Of a DNA stretch of 6,059 bases, positions 1-6,018 are shown piece by piece. The stretch lies in NCBI GenBank assembly GCA_038231495.1, contig JBBRLG010000460.1, positions 1 through 6,059 of the forward strand. The letters are read 5' to 3'. This DNA comes from JBBRLG01 sp038231495. GTDB taxonomy: Bacteria > Planctomycetota > Planctomycetia > Gemmatales > Gemmataceae. The position numbers and the translations under genes were made by a program. How positions within the stretch are numbered: the first letter of the stretch is position 1; each line of letters begins with the position of its first letter. The notes under the pieces are model-generated. The model was not told the DNA's origin. It saw nothing but the letters and a program-made list of their open reading frames with translations, and made no database searches.

Positions 1-56
1 GCGACCGGAGTCTATCTCCACAGATAAACTCCGGTCGCTTACGCTCCCGGCTCGCC
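1..56 (-). repeat. Dispersed palindromic repeat, left copy
   Basis: Bases 1-11 (gcgaccggagt) are the reverse complement of 28-38. After one mismatch, 13-17 also pair with 22-26, giving a hairpin with a tiny loop. The outer bases ttac (39-42) would pair with gtaa just outside the window, so this copy is probably cut by the window edge. Read on the minus strand, 56 to 28 matches 6001-6029 at 28 of 29 positions, so the element is a palindrome plus an asymmetric 'ggcgagccgg' flank. It lies 16 bases past the stop of the leftward gene and could act as a transcript-end hairpin, although no T-tract follows. It looks like a REP-type element; mobility is not shown. Confidence 0.85.
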
Positions 57-72
57 CAAACGTTGGAGACTC

Positions 73-1134
73 TCAATGCCCCCGCGGCAGCCAGTCGAAC
101 ACGAACGTCCGAAACAGGACCACGACCAGCGACAGCACCGCCAGCGCCGCTAGCACCGCGCCGGGGTGGCCTTTCACGAACCGCACGCCGTTGCGGCCGA
201 CACGCTGGAGCGTGCTTTGCCGCCGCAACGCCCGGATTTCGACGCGCAATACGATGCGCTGGTCTTCCAGCACCTTTTGCCCGTCATGCCAGTCGCGGCC
301 CAAGACTTCCCGCTGCTGCGGCGCGAGCGTTTGAAACGTCGGTACGCTATTAAGCTGCGCCAGCGTCAAGACGTGATAGCCCGCCTGCCCCGCCTGCCCT
401 AACGGCACCGACAGTTCGGGCAACCGGTCGCGCACCCCGGTCAAGTGCAGCAACAAGTCCTTCGCCTCGGCAGGGCTTGTCACCCGCCGCTTCGGCGTGG
501 CGAGGTATTTGCCCGCCGCGTTCCAATGGTCGAGCAGCCGCCGCATTCGGGCCATGCGCTTGTAGAGCGCCCGCCGCACGGCGCGCCGACCGGGAACGAC
601 CGGCGGTGGCAACGGGACGTGGGGTCCGGGCACCTCGACCGGAAGCGTCACGGGCGGCAATTCGGCGTCCGGCACGACCAGGGCGACGGGCGGCGGCAGC
701 GTCTCGTCGTAGGGTACTATCACGGGCGGCGGCAACACGTCGTCGGCCGGGTTGTACAGCACGACGACCGGCTCGTCCGCGTCGGCAGCCTCGGCAGTTG
801 GCGCAACCGGGGCGGTCGACGACACGGCGGTTGATCCGGCAACTGGGGCAACCGGAGCGACGGCTCCGTTGAGGCCGCGATCGAGGTCGTAGACTTTCTT
901 GGCGGCGGGGTCGGTGAGGCAGACGAACGCCTGGGCGATGAGGTTCATCGCCTCGGTGGCCTGGTCGGGGTACATCATCTGGTAACGGCGAACCATGTCG
1001 AGGCGCTGGTGGACGCGCTCTTCGATCAGGCTCGCGTCGCCCTCGCCTGGCTTGAGGCCGAGCAACCGGTAATGGTTCGGCGGCCACTCCCCCGCTTCCA
1101 GGCCCAACCAGGTCGCGATGAGTTCTTGACTCAT
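73..1134 (-). CDS. J-domain-like membrane-anchored protein, planctomycete type
   Basis: The 353-aa protein has three visible parts. Residues ~18-88 resemble a degenerate J domain: NHYRLLGL at 20-27, a helical stretch, then LIAQAFVCLTDP and KKVYD before the linker. Residues ~90-182 are a low-complexity linker rich in Pro, Val and Ala with several PPPV blocks. Residues ~183-310 are basic and helical. A hydrophobic segment at ~325-348 (AVLAALAVLSLVVVLF) is followed by a short tail, and there is no signal peptide, so it is probably tail-anchored with the body in the cytoplasm. The J-domain HPD tripeptide is absent; the nearest match is Y55-P56-D57, so canonical Hsp70 stimulation is doubtful. Similar 'PPNHYRLLG' N-termini occur in many planctomycete proteins of unknown role, some fused to other domains. 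ATG at 1134 gives a complete N-terminal motif; only a weak AGGG lies upstream. It is divergent from the exporter gene, and the specific function is unknown. Confidence 0.88.
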   Translation of the reverse strand: MSQELIATWLGLEAGEWPPNHYRLLGLKPGEGDASLIEERVHQRLDMVRRYQMMYPDQATEAMNLIAQAFVCLTDPAAKKVYDLDRGLNGAVAPVAPVAGSTAVSSTAPVAPTAEAADADEPVVVLYNPADDVLPPPVIVPYDETLPPPVALVVPDAELPPVTLPVEVPGPHVPLPPPVVPGRRAVRRALYKRMARMRRLLDHWNAAGKYLATPKRRVTSPAEAKDLLLHLTGVRDRLPELSVPLGQAGQAGYHVLTLAQLNSVPTFQTLAPQQREVLGRDWHDGQKVLEDQRIVLRVEIRALRRQSTLQRVGRNGVRFVKGHPGAVLAALAVLSLVVVLFRTFVFDWLPRGH

Positions 1135-1183
1135 ACCGTGTGTATCCCTGAAGATCGGGGGTCGGAAATACAGGGAAAATAAA

Positions 1184-1215
1184 TAGCTGTTAGCTGTCAG
1201 CTATTAGCTGTCAGC
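1184..1215. repeat. Short direct repeat, ttagctgtcagc
   Basis: The 12-mer ttagctgtcagc occurs at 1190-1201 and again at 1204-1215, a 14-base period, preceded by a partial unit tagctgt at 1184-1190. It directly abuts the heptamer array. Short AGCTGTCAGC-type arrays are known as dispersed low-complexity intergenic repeats. No function can be assigned from sequence. Confidence 0.75.
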
Positions 1216-1220
1216 CAATG

Positions 1221-1307
1221 CCGACACCCGACACCCGACACCCGACACCCGACACCCGACACCCGACACCCGACGCCCGACACCCGATCCTCCCGACACC
1301 CGATCCT
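1221..1307. repeat. Heptanucleotide tandem array (ccgacac)n
   Basis: Seven perfect ccgacac units run from 1221 to 1269, followed by one variant (ccgacgc, 1270-1276) and another perfect unit (1277-1283). A tandem pair of the 16-mer cccgacacccgatcct (1276-1291, 1292-1307) ends the array. The pure left end and degenerate right end suggest slippage-driven expansion. The array sits upstream of the exporter start. Because the unit is 7 nt, copy-number changes would shift the frame of anything translated through it and would change promoter spacing. Confidence 0.9.
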
Positions 1308-1412
1308 GCCCCACACCCGCCTTGTCTCGTCCACCGCGATCTGTTACAAACCAGCCCCACTCTTGATCGGCCGACGCCGTTTTCCACCCGGTTTGCAGGT
1401 TGCACGACGCTT

Positions 1413-3470
1413 ATGAAGAACTTCCTGCGCGCCTTGCGCCACGCCTGGCCCTACCGCAGACGATTGATCGTCTCCGTCCTGTGTGCCATCGCCGCCGCCG
1501 CCCTCTGGGGCTTAAACTTTACCTGCGTCTACCCCGTCCTCAAGCTGCTCGACAAGGACCAAACGCCGCAACAGTGGGTCCAAGAAAACATCAACACCAT
1601 CGACAAGGACCTGCACGGACTCGAAACCGAAGAGCTGCCCCCGCTCAAGAAGCGCGAGGCCGAGTTGGCCGACCCCGCCCTGCCGCCGGACAAGGATTTC
1701 GACAAGCAGCGCCGCGACAACGCCAACGCCCTCGCCGGCCTGGAAAGCAAGATCAGTGCCGCCCGCAGTAAACTCTATTACTATCAGGTCGGCAAGAAGT
1801 ACATCGACGGATTCGTGCCCCCCGACCGCTTTCAGACCCTCGCCTGGGTCATCGGCCTCCTCGTCGTCGCCGTCATCATCAAGTGCCTCTTCGAGTTCGC
1901 CCAGGAGTCGCTCGTCGGCAGCATCGTCAACCTGTCGCTGTTTGACCTGCGCAACCGCTTTTACCGCAACGCCATTCACCTCGACGTGGACCAGTTCGGC
2001 GAACACGGCAGCAGCGAGCTGATGGCGCGGTTCACCAACGACGTGGAGTCGCTGGGCGCCGGCATCAAGACGCTGTTCGGCAAAGTCGTCGCCGAACCGC
2101 TGCGCGCCCTGAGCTGCGTCCTGATTGCCTGCTACATCAACTGGCAGCTGACGCTCATGTTCCTCGTCTTGGTGCCGATTGCGGCGTTCATCCTCGCCAA
2201 GGTCGGCCGCGTCATGAAGCAGGCGACCCGACGGCTGTTGGAGCGGATGTCGAACATTTACAAGATTTTGCAGGAGTCGTTCCAGGGCATTCGCGTCGTC
2301 AAGGCGTTCACGATGGAGCCGCACGAGCGCCGCCGGTTCCGCGCCGCCACCCGCGACTACTACCAGAAGGCGATGATGGTGGTGAACATCGACGCCGCCA
2401 CCAGCCCGGTGATCGAGGTGCTCGGGGTCGCCGCGGTCGCCCTCGCCCTGCTCGCCGGGTCGTACCTCGTGCTGACGCGCGAGACGAGCCTCTTCGGCAT
2501 CAAGATGACCTCGTCGCCGATGGGCTACGAGACGCTGCTGAACCTGTACCTGCTGCTGGCCGCCATCGCCGACCCGGTGCGGAAGCTGTCGAGCGTGCTG
2601 ACGCGCATCCAGTCGGGCGGGGCCGCGGCGGACCGGATCTTCGCGTTCGTGGACCGCCAGCCGCGCGTCCGCAACAACAGCGACGGGCCGCGTCTGCGCC
2701 GGCGCGTGCTCGGCGAAAAGCGCGACGCCGACGCACCGCCCTACCTCGAATTCCGCGACGTGTGCTTCTCCTACGAGCCGGACCGTGCCATCCTGAGCAA
2801 CATCCACCTGACCATCGACGCCGGCGAAACGGTGGTGGTGGTCGGCCCCAACGGCAGCGGCAAGACGACGCTCTTGGGCCTGATCCCGCGCTTTTACGAC
2901 CCCAACCACGGCAGCGTATTGATCGACGGCCACGACCTGCGCACGGTCAACCTGCGCAGCCTCCGGCAGCAGATCGGCATTGTCACGCAGGACACGATCC
3001 TGTTCGACGACACGATCTTCAACAACATTGCCTACGGCTCCCGGAAGGCGACCGCGGCGGAAGTGGAAGCGGCGGCCCGGCGGGCGTTCATCCACGAATT
3101 CATCGTATCGCTGCCCGGCGGCTATCAGACGCGCGTCGGCGAGTTCGCGAAAATGTCGGGCGGCCAGAAGCAGCGCATCGCCCTGGCCCGTGCCATCCTG
3201 CGCGACCCGACGATCCTGATCCTGGACGAGTTCACCAGCCAATACGACCCGGAGAGCGAGGCCTTGATTAACCGGGCATTAAAAGATTTCATGCGCGGCC
3301 GGACGACGTTTGTGATTACGCACCGGCTGCACACGCTGGAGATCGCGAATCGCATTATCGTGCTGGAAAACGGCCGGTTGGCGGCGATCGGCACGCACGC
3401 CGAGCTAATGGCGGGCTGCGCGCCGTACCAGCGGCTCCAGAACGCGCACGGCCAGCGGCTGGTGGCCTAA
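1413..3470 (+). CDS. MsbA-like ABC exporter (fused membrane and ATPase domains)
   Basis: This 685-aa half-transporter would work as a homodimer in the cytoplasmic membrane, exporting a lipid, glycolipid or hydrophobic compound with ATP. A six-helix exporter membrane domain spans ~15-420. The ATPase domain (~445-680) has A-loop Y454, Walker A GPNGSGKTT (478-486), Q-loop Q526, signature MSGGQ (581-585), Walker B ILILDE with catalytic E606, D-loop SQYD (609-612, usually SALD) and switch H637, so it should be active. Between the first helix (~18-46) and the second (~138-160) lies a ~90-residue charged, helical insert, probably an extracytoplasmic coiled coil, much longer than the loop in typical MsbA. 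The start is placed at ATG 1413, where a normal basic-then-hydrophobic N-terminus begins; the in-frame ATG at 1218 would add 65 residues translated from tandem repeats. Only a weak AGGT precedes 1413. The substrate is not readable from sequence; the following glycosyltransferases suggest an envelope glycolipid. Confidence 0.92.
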   Translation: MKNFLRALRHAWPYRRRLIVSVLCAIAAAALWGLNFTCVYPVLKLLDKDQTPQQWVQENINTIDKDLHGLETEELPPLKKREAELADPALPPDKDFDKQRRDNANALAGLESKISAARSKLYYYQVGKKYIDGFVPPDRFQTLAWVIGLLVVAVIIKCLFEFAQESLVGSIVNLSLFDLRNRFYRNAIHLDVDQFGEHGSSELMARFTNDVESLGAGIKTLFGKVVAEPLRALSCVLIACYINWQLTLMFLVLVPIAAFILAKVGRVMKQATRRLLERMSNIYKILQESFQGIRVVKAFTMEPHERRRFRAATRDYYQKAMMVVNIDAATSPVIEVLGVAAVALALLAGSYLVLTRETSLFGIKMTSSPMGYETLLNLYLLLAAIADPVRKLSSVLTRIQSGGAAADRIFAFVDRQPRVRNNSDGPRLRRRVLGEKRDADAPPYLEFRDVCFSYEPDRAILSNIHLTIDAGETVVVVGPNGSGKTTLLGLIPRFYDPNHGSVLIDGHDLRTVNLRSLRQQIGIVTQDTILFDDTIFNNIAYGSRKATAAEVEAAARRAFIHEFIVSLPGGYQTRVGEFAKMSGGQKQRIALARAILRDPTILILDEFTSQYDPESEALINRALKDFMRGRTTFVITHRLHTLEIANRIIVLENGRLAAIGTHAELMAGCAPYQRLQNAHGQRLVA

Positions 3471-3487
3471 AGAGGCTGTCACCGTCC

Positions 3488-3590
3488 ACTCCCCCCCTTA
3501 CGAAAGGGGGGTAGGGGGGGTGAGTACGATTGAAGTACTCGGTCATGGCACTCTTTCCACCCCCCTACCCCCCCTTCGTAAGGGGGGAGT
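3488..3590. repeat. Long inverted repeat with C/G-run arms
   Basis: Arms 3488-3522 and 3558-3590 are near-perfect reverse complements, each built as a C-run, ttacg(a)aa, a G-run, ta and a second G-run; they differ by one-base changes in run lengths. The spacer holds its own small stem, gagtac (3522-3527) with gtactc (3535-3540). It fills most of the 144-bp gap between the exporter and the ArnT-like gene, starting 17 bases past the exporter stop. It resembles dispersed MITE/REP-like intergenic elements. It could weaken read-through, so co-transcription of the flanking genes is uncertain. Its right end (gggag, 3585-3589) looks like a Shine-Dalgarno sequence 10 bases before a TTG at 3600. Confidence 0.88.
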
Positions 3591-3614
3591 GAACGTGCTT
3601 TGCACTCTTGTGAC

Positions 3615-5123
3615 ATGAACCCTGCAAACAAGCCATTTCTGCTCCTATTCCCTTTGGCCCTCGCCGGCCTGCTGTTCCTTTTCTTCTACCGCCTGGCCGA
3701 CCGCGACCTGTGGAGCAGCCACGAGGCCCGTGCCGCGATGGACGCCCAGTCCGTCCTCGATGGCGACGACTGGGCCTTGCCGCATCTCTACGACGGCCGC
3801 GCCGAGTTGCAAAAACCGCCGCTCTATTACTGGCTCGTCGCCGGCGTCGCCCGGTTGACCGGCGGCGACGTGGACGCCTGGGCCGTGCGTCTGCCCGCGG
3901 CGCTGGCGGCGCTCGGCTGCGTCGGCGTGCTGTTTTTCCTGGGCCGGGAGCGCGGCCGGCCGCTGGTGGGGCTTCTTGCCGGAACCGCCCTTGGCACCGC
4001 GCTTCACTTCACCTGGCTTGCACGGATTGGCCGCATTGACATGCCGTTGACACTCGCCATCGCGGCAGCCGTGGTCGCCTTCCACCTGGCGAGCTATCGG
4101 CGGCACGTTTTGTATTTGCTGGTGGGTTACGTCGCGGTCGCCGTCGCGGTCCTGCTCAAGGGGCCGATCGGGTTGGTGCTGCCGGCGCTGGTGGTTGGGT
4201 TGAACGGCTGGTTGGAGGCGGGGCTGGCAAAGCCGCAAGCGGCAATTCGGGGGAAAGGCCTGTCGTGGGGCGTGCCGTTGGTCCTTGTGCTAACTTTGCC
4301 TTGGTTTCTGTGGGTCAACTACCACACCGACGGCGAGTTCTTCCGCATCTTCTTCTGGGAACACAACGTCGAGCGCGGCCTCGGCGGCGGCTGGTTGCGG
4401 AGCCATCCGTTTTGGTACTACGCGCCCCTGTTCGCCGGCGATTTTCTGCCCTGGTCGCCTCTTCTGCCCGTTGCGGTCGTCTTCGCCTGGAAATATCGCA
4501 TCCTCCGGTCAAACCCGGAGGCCCGGCTGGGGCTTATCTGGTTCGTCGCGATCTTTGGGGTTCTCTCGTGCGCCCGCTACAAACGGCCGGACTACCTGTT
4601 GCCGGCCTACCCCGGCGCGGCACTGTTTCTCGCCTGCGTCGCCCGCGACCTCGAACAACGCTGGCAAACGTGGGCACACGTTTGCCGCTGGTCGCCCTAC
4701 GGCATTCTGCACGCGGTCCTGTGCATCGTCATGGTCGGCGTCTGGTTCGTCCGCGTGGAACAGCAGCTACCCGCCGAGGAGCCTTATCGCGACTACCGCG
4801 CCTTCGCCGCCGAGGTGCGCCGGCACGCGCCGCGGCCAAACGCAGTCGTCTTCTTCCGCACCGAGGCGCACGCCCTGGCGTTCCGCGTGGGCCGGCCGTT
4901 GGACGTTTTCGTAAACTGGGAAGAGTTGAACGTCCGCCTGGACCGGCCGGGAACGCACTACGTCGTCATGCCGCCCGAAGCTGCCGGTGCATGGGCCGAG
5001 TACCTGACCGGCGTCCGGCTGGAAGAAGTGGGCCGCAACACGACGCTGGCCGGCGGCACGCACGAACGCCCCCTCGTGCTGCTCCGGGCCCAGAGACTTG
5101 AAAACGTCGCCAAAAATCCCTGA
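3615..5123 (+). CDS. ArnT-like polytopic glycosyltransferase (GT39/GT83-type)
   Basis: This 502-aa membrane protein has about 10-11 hydrophobic segments and a soluble C-terminal domain (~382-502). The family transfers a sugar from a polyprenyl-phosphate donor to lipid A, protein or glycan on the outer face of the cytoplasmic membrane. Family landmarks in order are SHEAR (35-39), GDDWALPHL, LQKPPLYYWL (65-74), RIDMP (140-144), KGPIGLVLP (182-190), FFWEHNVERG (246-255) and RPDYLLPAYPG (324-334). Two positions deviate: the usual DE of the first loop is HE (H36-E37), and the Glu of the EKPP motif is Gln (Q66). The second loop aspartate (D142) and H250 are kept. ATG 3615 is the preferred start; an in-frame TTG at 3600 has better Shine-Dalgarno spacing (gggag at 3585-3589) and would add five residues. 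Residues A205-I211 are encoded by a 20-nt dispersed repeat fragment. The stop overlaps a hairpin at 5123-5162. The GT2 gene follows 55 bp on. The acceptor and sugar are unknown. Confidence 0.9.
   Translation: MNPANKPFLLLFPLALAGLLFLFFYRLADRDLWSSHEARAAMDAQSVLDGDDWALPHLYDGRAELQKPPLYYWLVAGVARLTGGDVDAWAVRLPAALAALGCVGVLFFLGRERGRPLVGLLAGTALGTALHFTWLARIGRIDMPLTLAIAAAVVAFHLASYRRHVLYLLVGYVAVAVAVLLKGPIGLVLPALVVGLNGWLEAGLAKPQAAIRGKGLSWGVPLVLVLTLPWFLWVNYHTDGEFFRIFFWEHNVERGLGGGWLRSHPFWYYAPLFAGDFLPWSPLLPVAVVFAWKYRILRSNPEARLGLIWFVAIFGVLSCARYKRPDYLLPAYPGAALFLACVARDLEQRWQTWAHVCRWSPYGILHAVLCIVMVGVWFVRVEQQLPAEEPYRDYRAFAAEVRRHAPRPNAVVFFRTEAHALAFRVGRPLDVFVNWEELNVRLDRPGTHYVVMPPEAAGAWAEYLTGVRLEEVGRNTTLAGGTHERPLVLLRAQRLENVAKNP
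4227..4246 (+). repeat. Repeat fragment inside the ArnT-like gene
   Basis: The 20 bases here are identical to 5143-5162, the right arm of the palindrome after this same gene. They are read in frame as A205-I211, in the loop after the KGPIGLVLP helix. The reading frame is intact, so the insertion or conversion was tolerated. There is no matching left arm next to it, so it is a half-element and cannot form the full hairpin. Confidence 0.8.
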
Positions 5124-5162
5124 TTGCCGCTTGCGGCTTCGCGCAAAGCCGCAAGCGGCAAT
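5123..5162. repeat. Perfect 17-bp palindrome after the ArnT-like gene
   Basis: Left arm 5123-5139 (attgccgcttgcggctt) is the exact reverse complement of 5146-5162, with a 6-base loop (5140-5145). The first base of the left arm is the last base of the TGA stop at 5121-5123. It fills most of the 55-bp gap before the GT2 gene. The stem is strong, but no T-tract follows, so it could be an mRNA-stabilising or attenuating REP-like hairpin rather than a classical terminator. Confidence 0.9.
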
Positions 5163-5178
5163 ACGATGAACCTTCCCC

Positions 5179-6018
5179 GTGCCAGAAATTCCCGTCCTAC
5201 CGCCGATTGCCAGTGAACCGGTCAGCGCCGTCCTGCTGGCCGACAACGACGGCGCCCACCTCGAAGCCGTCGTCGCCGACTGGGTTTTGTTCTTCAACGG
5301 CCTGGGCCGCGATTACGAGATCATCCTCGTCGATGACGGCAGCACCGACCGCACCGTGCAACTCATGACGCCGCTGAAGGACCGCCACGGTCGCGTGAAG
5401 GTGCTTCGCCATGAAACACGGCTCGGCGAGGGCGCGGCGCTCAAAAGCGGTCTGGCCGTCGCCCGCTTTCCGCTACTGTTTTACACGGTCTGCGACCCGT
5501 GCTACCGGCCCGCCGACTTCAAGCTCCTGCTGGCGGAGATCGACAAGGTCCACGTCCTTTCCGGCTACCGCGGCGGCCACCCGGTGCCGGCGCTTGCAAA
5601 CTTTTTTGGGTCGCTCTTGTCCTTTTTGTCGCGCGTCGTGCTGGGGTCGCCGTTGACACCGTTGCCCGGTTGGCTTGGCTGGAAGCGCCACCTGGGTCGG
5701 TTGCTGGTGCGCATCGTCTTCGCGGTTCGGAACCAGGACGTGGCCTGCCCCTTTCGCCTGATGCGTCGGGAAATCTTCGCGCGGATCCCAGTGCAGTCGA
5801 AAGGTACGTTCGTTCACGCGGAGCTGTTGGCCAAGGCGAACTTTTTGGACTGCCTGCTCGGCGAGGAGATTACGCTGGGCGACCGGCAGCGGCCCATCCC
5901 GCTCGACCAGCGCCGGGCCGACCCCGCCGGCCGCGTCGTCGCCGAGGGGTTTCGCCTGTTGCAGAATCCGAAATTCGGCCCGCCACCCGCGCCGGTAATT
6001 GGCGAGCCGGAAGCGTAA
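5179..6018 (+). CDS. DPM1/ArnC-like GT2 family glycosyltransferase
   Basis: This 279-aa GT-A fold protein would use a nucleotide-sugar donor in the cytoplasm; relatives make polyprenyl-phosphate sugars. The donor-binding motif EIILVDDGSTD is at 47-57, RLGEGAALKSGLAVA at 81-95 matches the usual R-G-G-A-L-G block, CPFRLMRREIF is at 190-200, and a conserved stretch KGTFVHAELLAKA occupies 208-220. The metal-binding segment is unusual: where relatives carry TDxDxQY, this reads T103-V-C-D106-P-C-Y109, keeping only one acidic residue. There are no clear C-terminal membrane helices, although a hydrophobic stretch lies at ~140-155. GTG 5179 is the start because an in-frame TGA (5167-5169) closes the frame upstream; no Shine-Dalgarno sequence is seen. 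The last residues GEPEA and the stop are encoded by a dispersed repeat (6001-6059). It probably works with the preceding ArnT-like gene as a donor-maker and transferase pair. Sugar specificity is unknown, and loss of activity is possible. Confidence 0.9.
   Translation: MPEIPVLPPIASEPVSAVLLADNDGAHLEAVVADWVLFFNGLGRDYEIILVDDGSTDRTVQLMTPLKDRHGRVKVLRHETRLGEGAALKSGLAVARFPLLFYTVCDPCYRPADFKLLLAEIDKVHVLSGYRGGHPVPALANFFGSLLSFLSRVVLGSPLTPLPGWLGWKRHLGRLLVRIVFAVRNQDVACPFRLMRREIFARIPVQSKGTFVHAELLAKANFLDCLLGEEITLGDRQRPIPLDQRRADPAGRVVAEGFRLLQNPKFGPPPAPVIGEPEA

Larger units (their letters stand above)
1135..1412. promoter_or_regulatory. Divergent intergenic region, probable promoters for both sides
   Basis: This 278-bp gap separates the start of the leftward J-like gene from the likely ATG (1413) of the rightward exporter, so promoters for both directions should lie here. 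An AT-rich island at about 1166-1193 stands out in otherwise GC-rich DNA and is the best place to look for a promoter. I could not define a convincing -35/-10 pair. The rest is mostly repeat (1184-1215 and 1221-1307) followed by about 100 bases with no clear signal. The upstream ATG at 1218 is in frame with the exporter but would translate the heptamer array. Confidence 0.4.

Noticed and set aside
1221..1307. A CRISPR array
   Set aside because: The units are 7 bp and contiguous, with no spacers or cas genes.
1512..3242. A long minus-strand open frame opposite the exporter (576 codons)
   Set aside because: It is an antisense shadow in high-GC DNA: low-complexity Asp/Val/Gln/Arg composition, no domain, and the plus strand carries a full set of ABC motifs.
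4502..4521. A small hairpin (cctccgg/ccggagg) in the ArnT-like gene
   Set aside because: A 7-bp GC stem in high-GC coding DNA is expected by chance, and no second copy is seen.
5123..5162. A classical Rho-independent terminator
   Set aside because: The stem is perfect but no T-tract follows on either strand, and a fragment of the same sequence occurs inside a coding region.
5166..5216. ATG 5166 as the start of the GT2 gene
   Set aside because: It is in a different frame and reaches a TGA after 16 codons.
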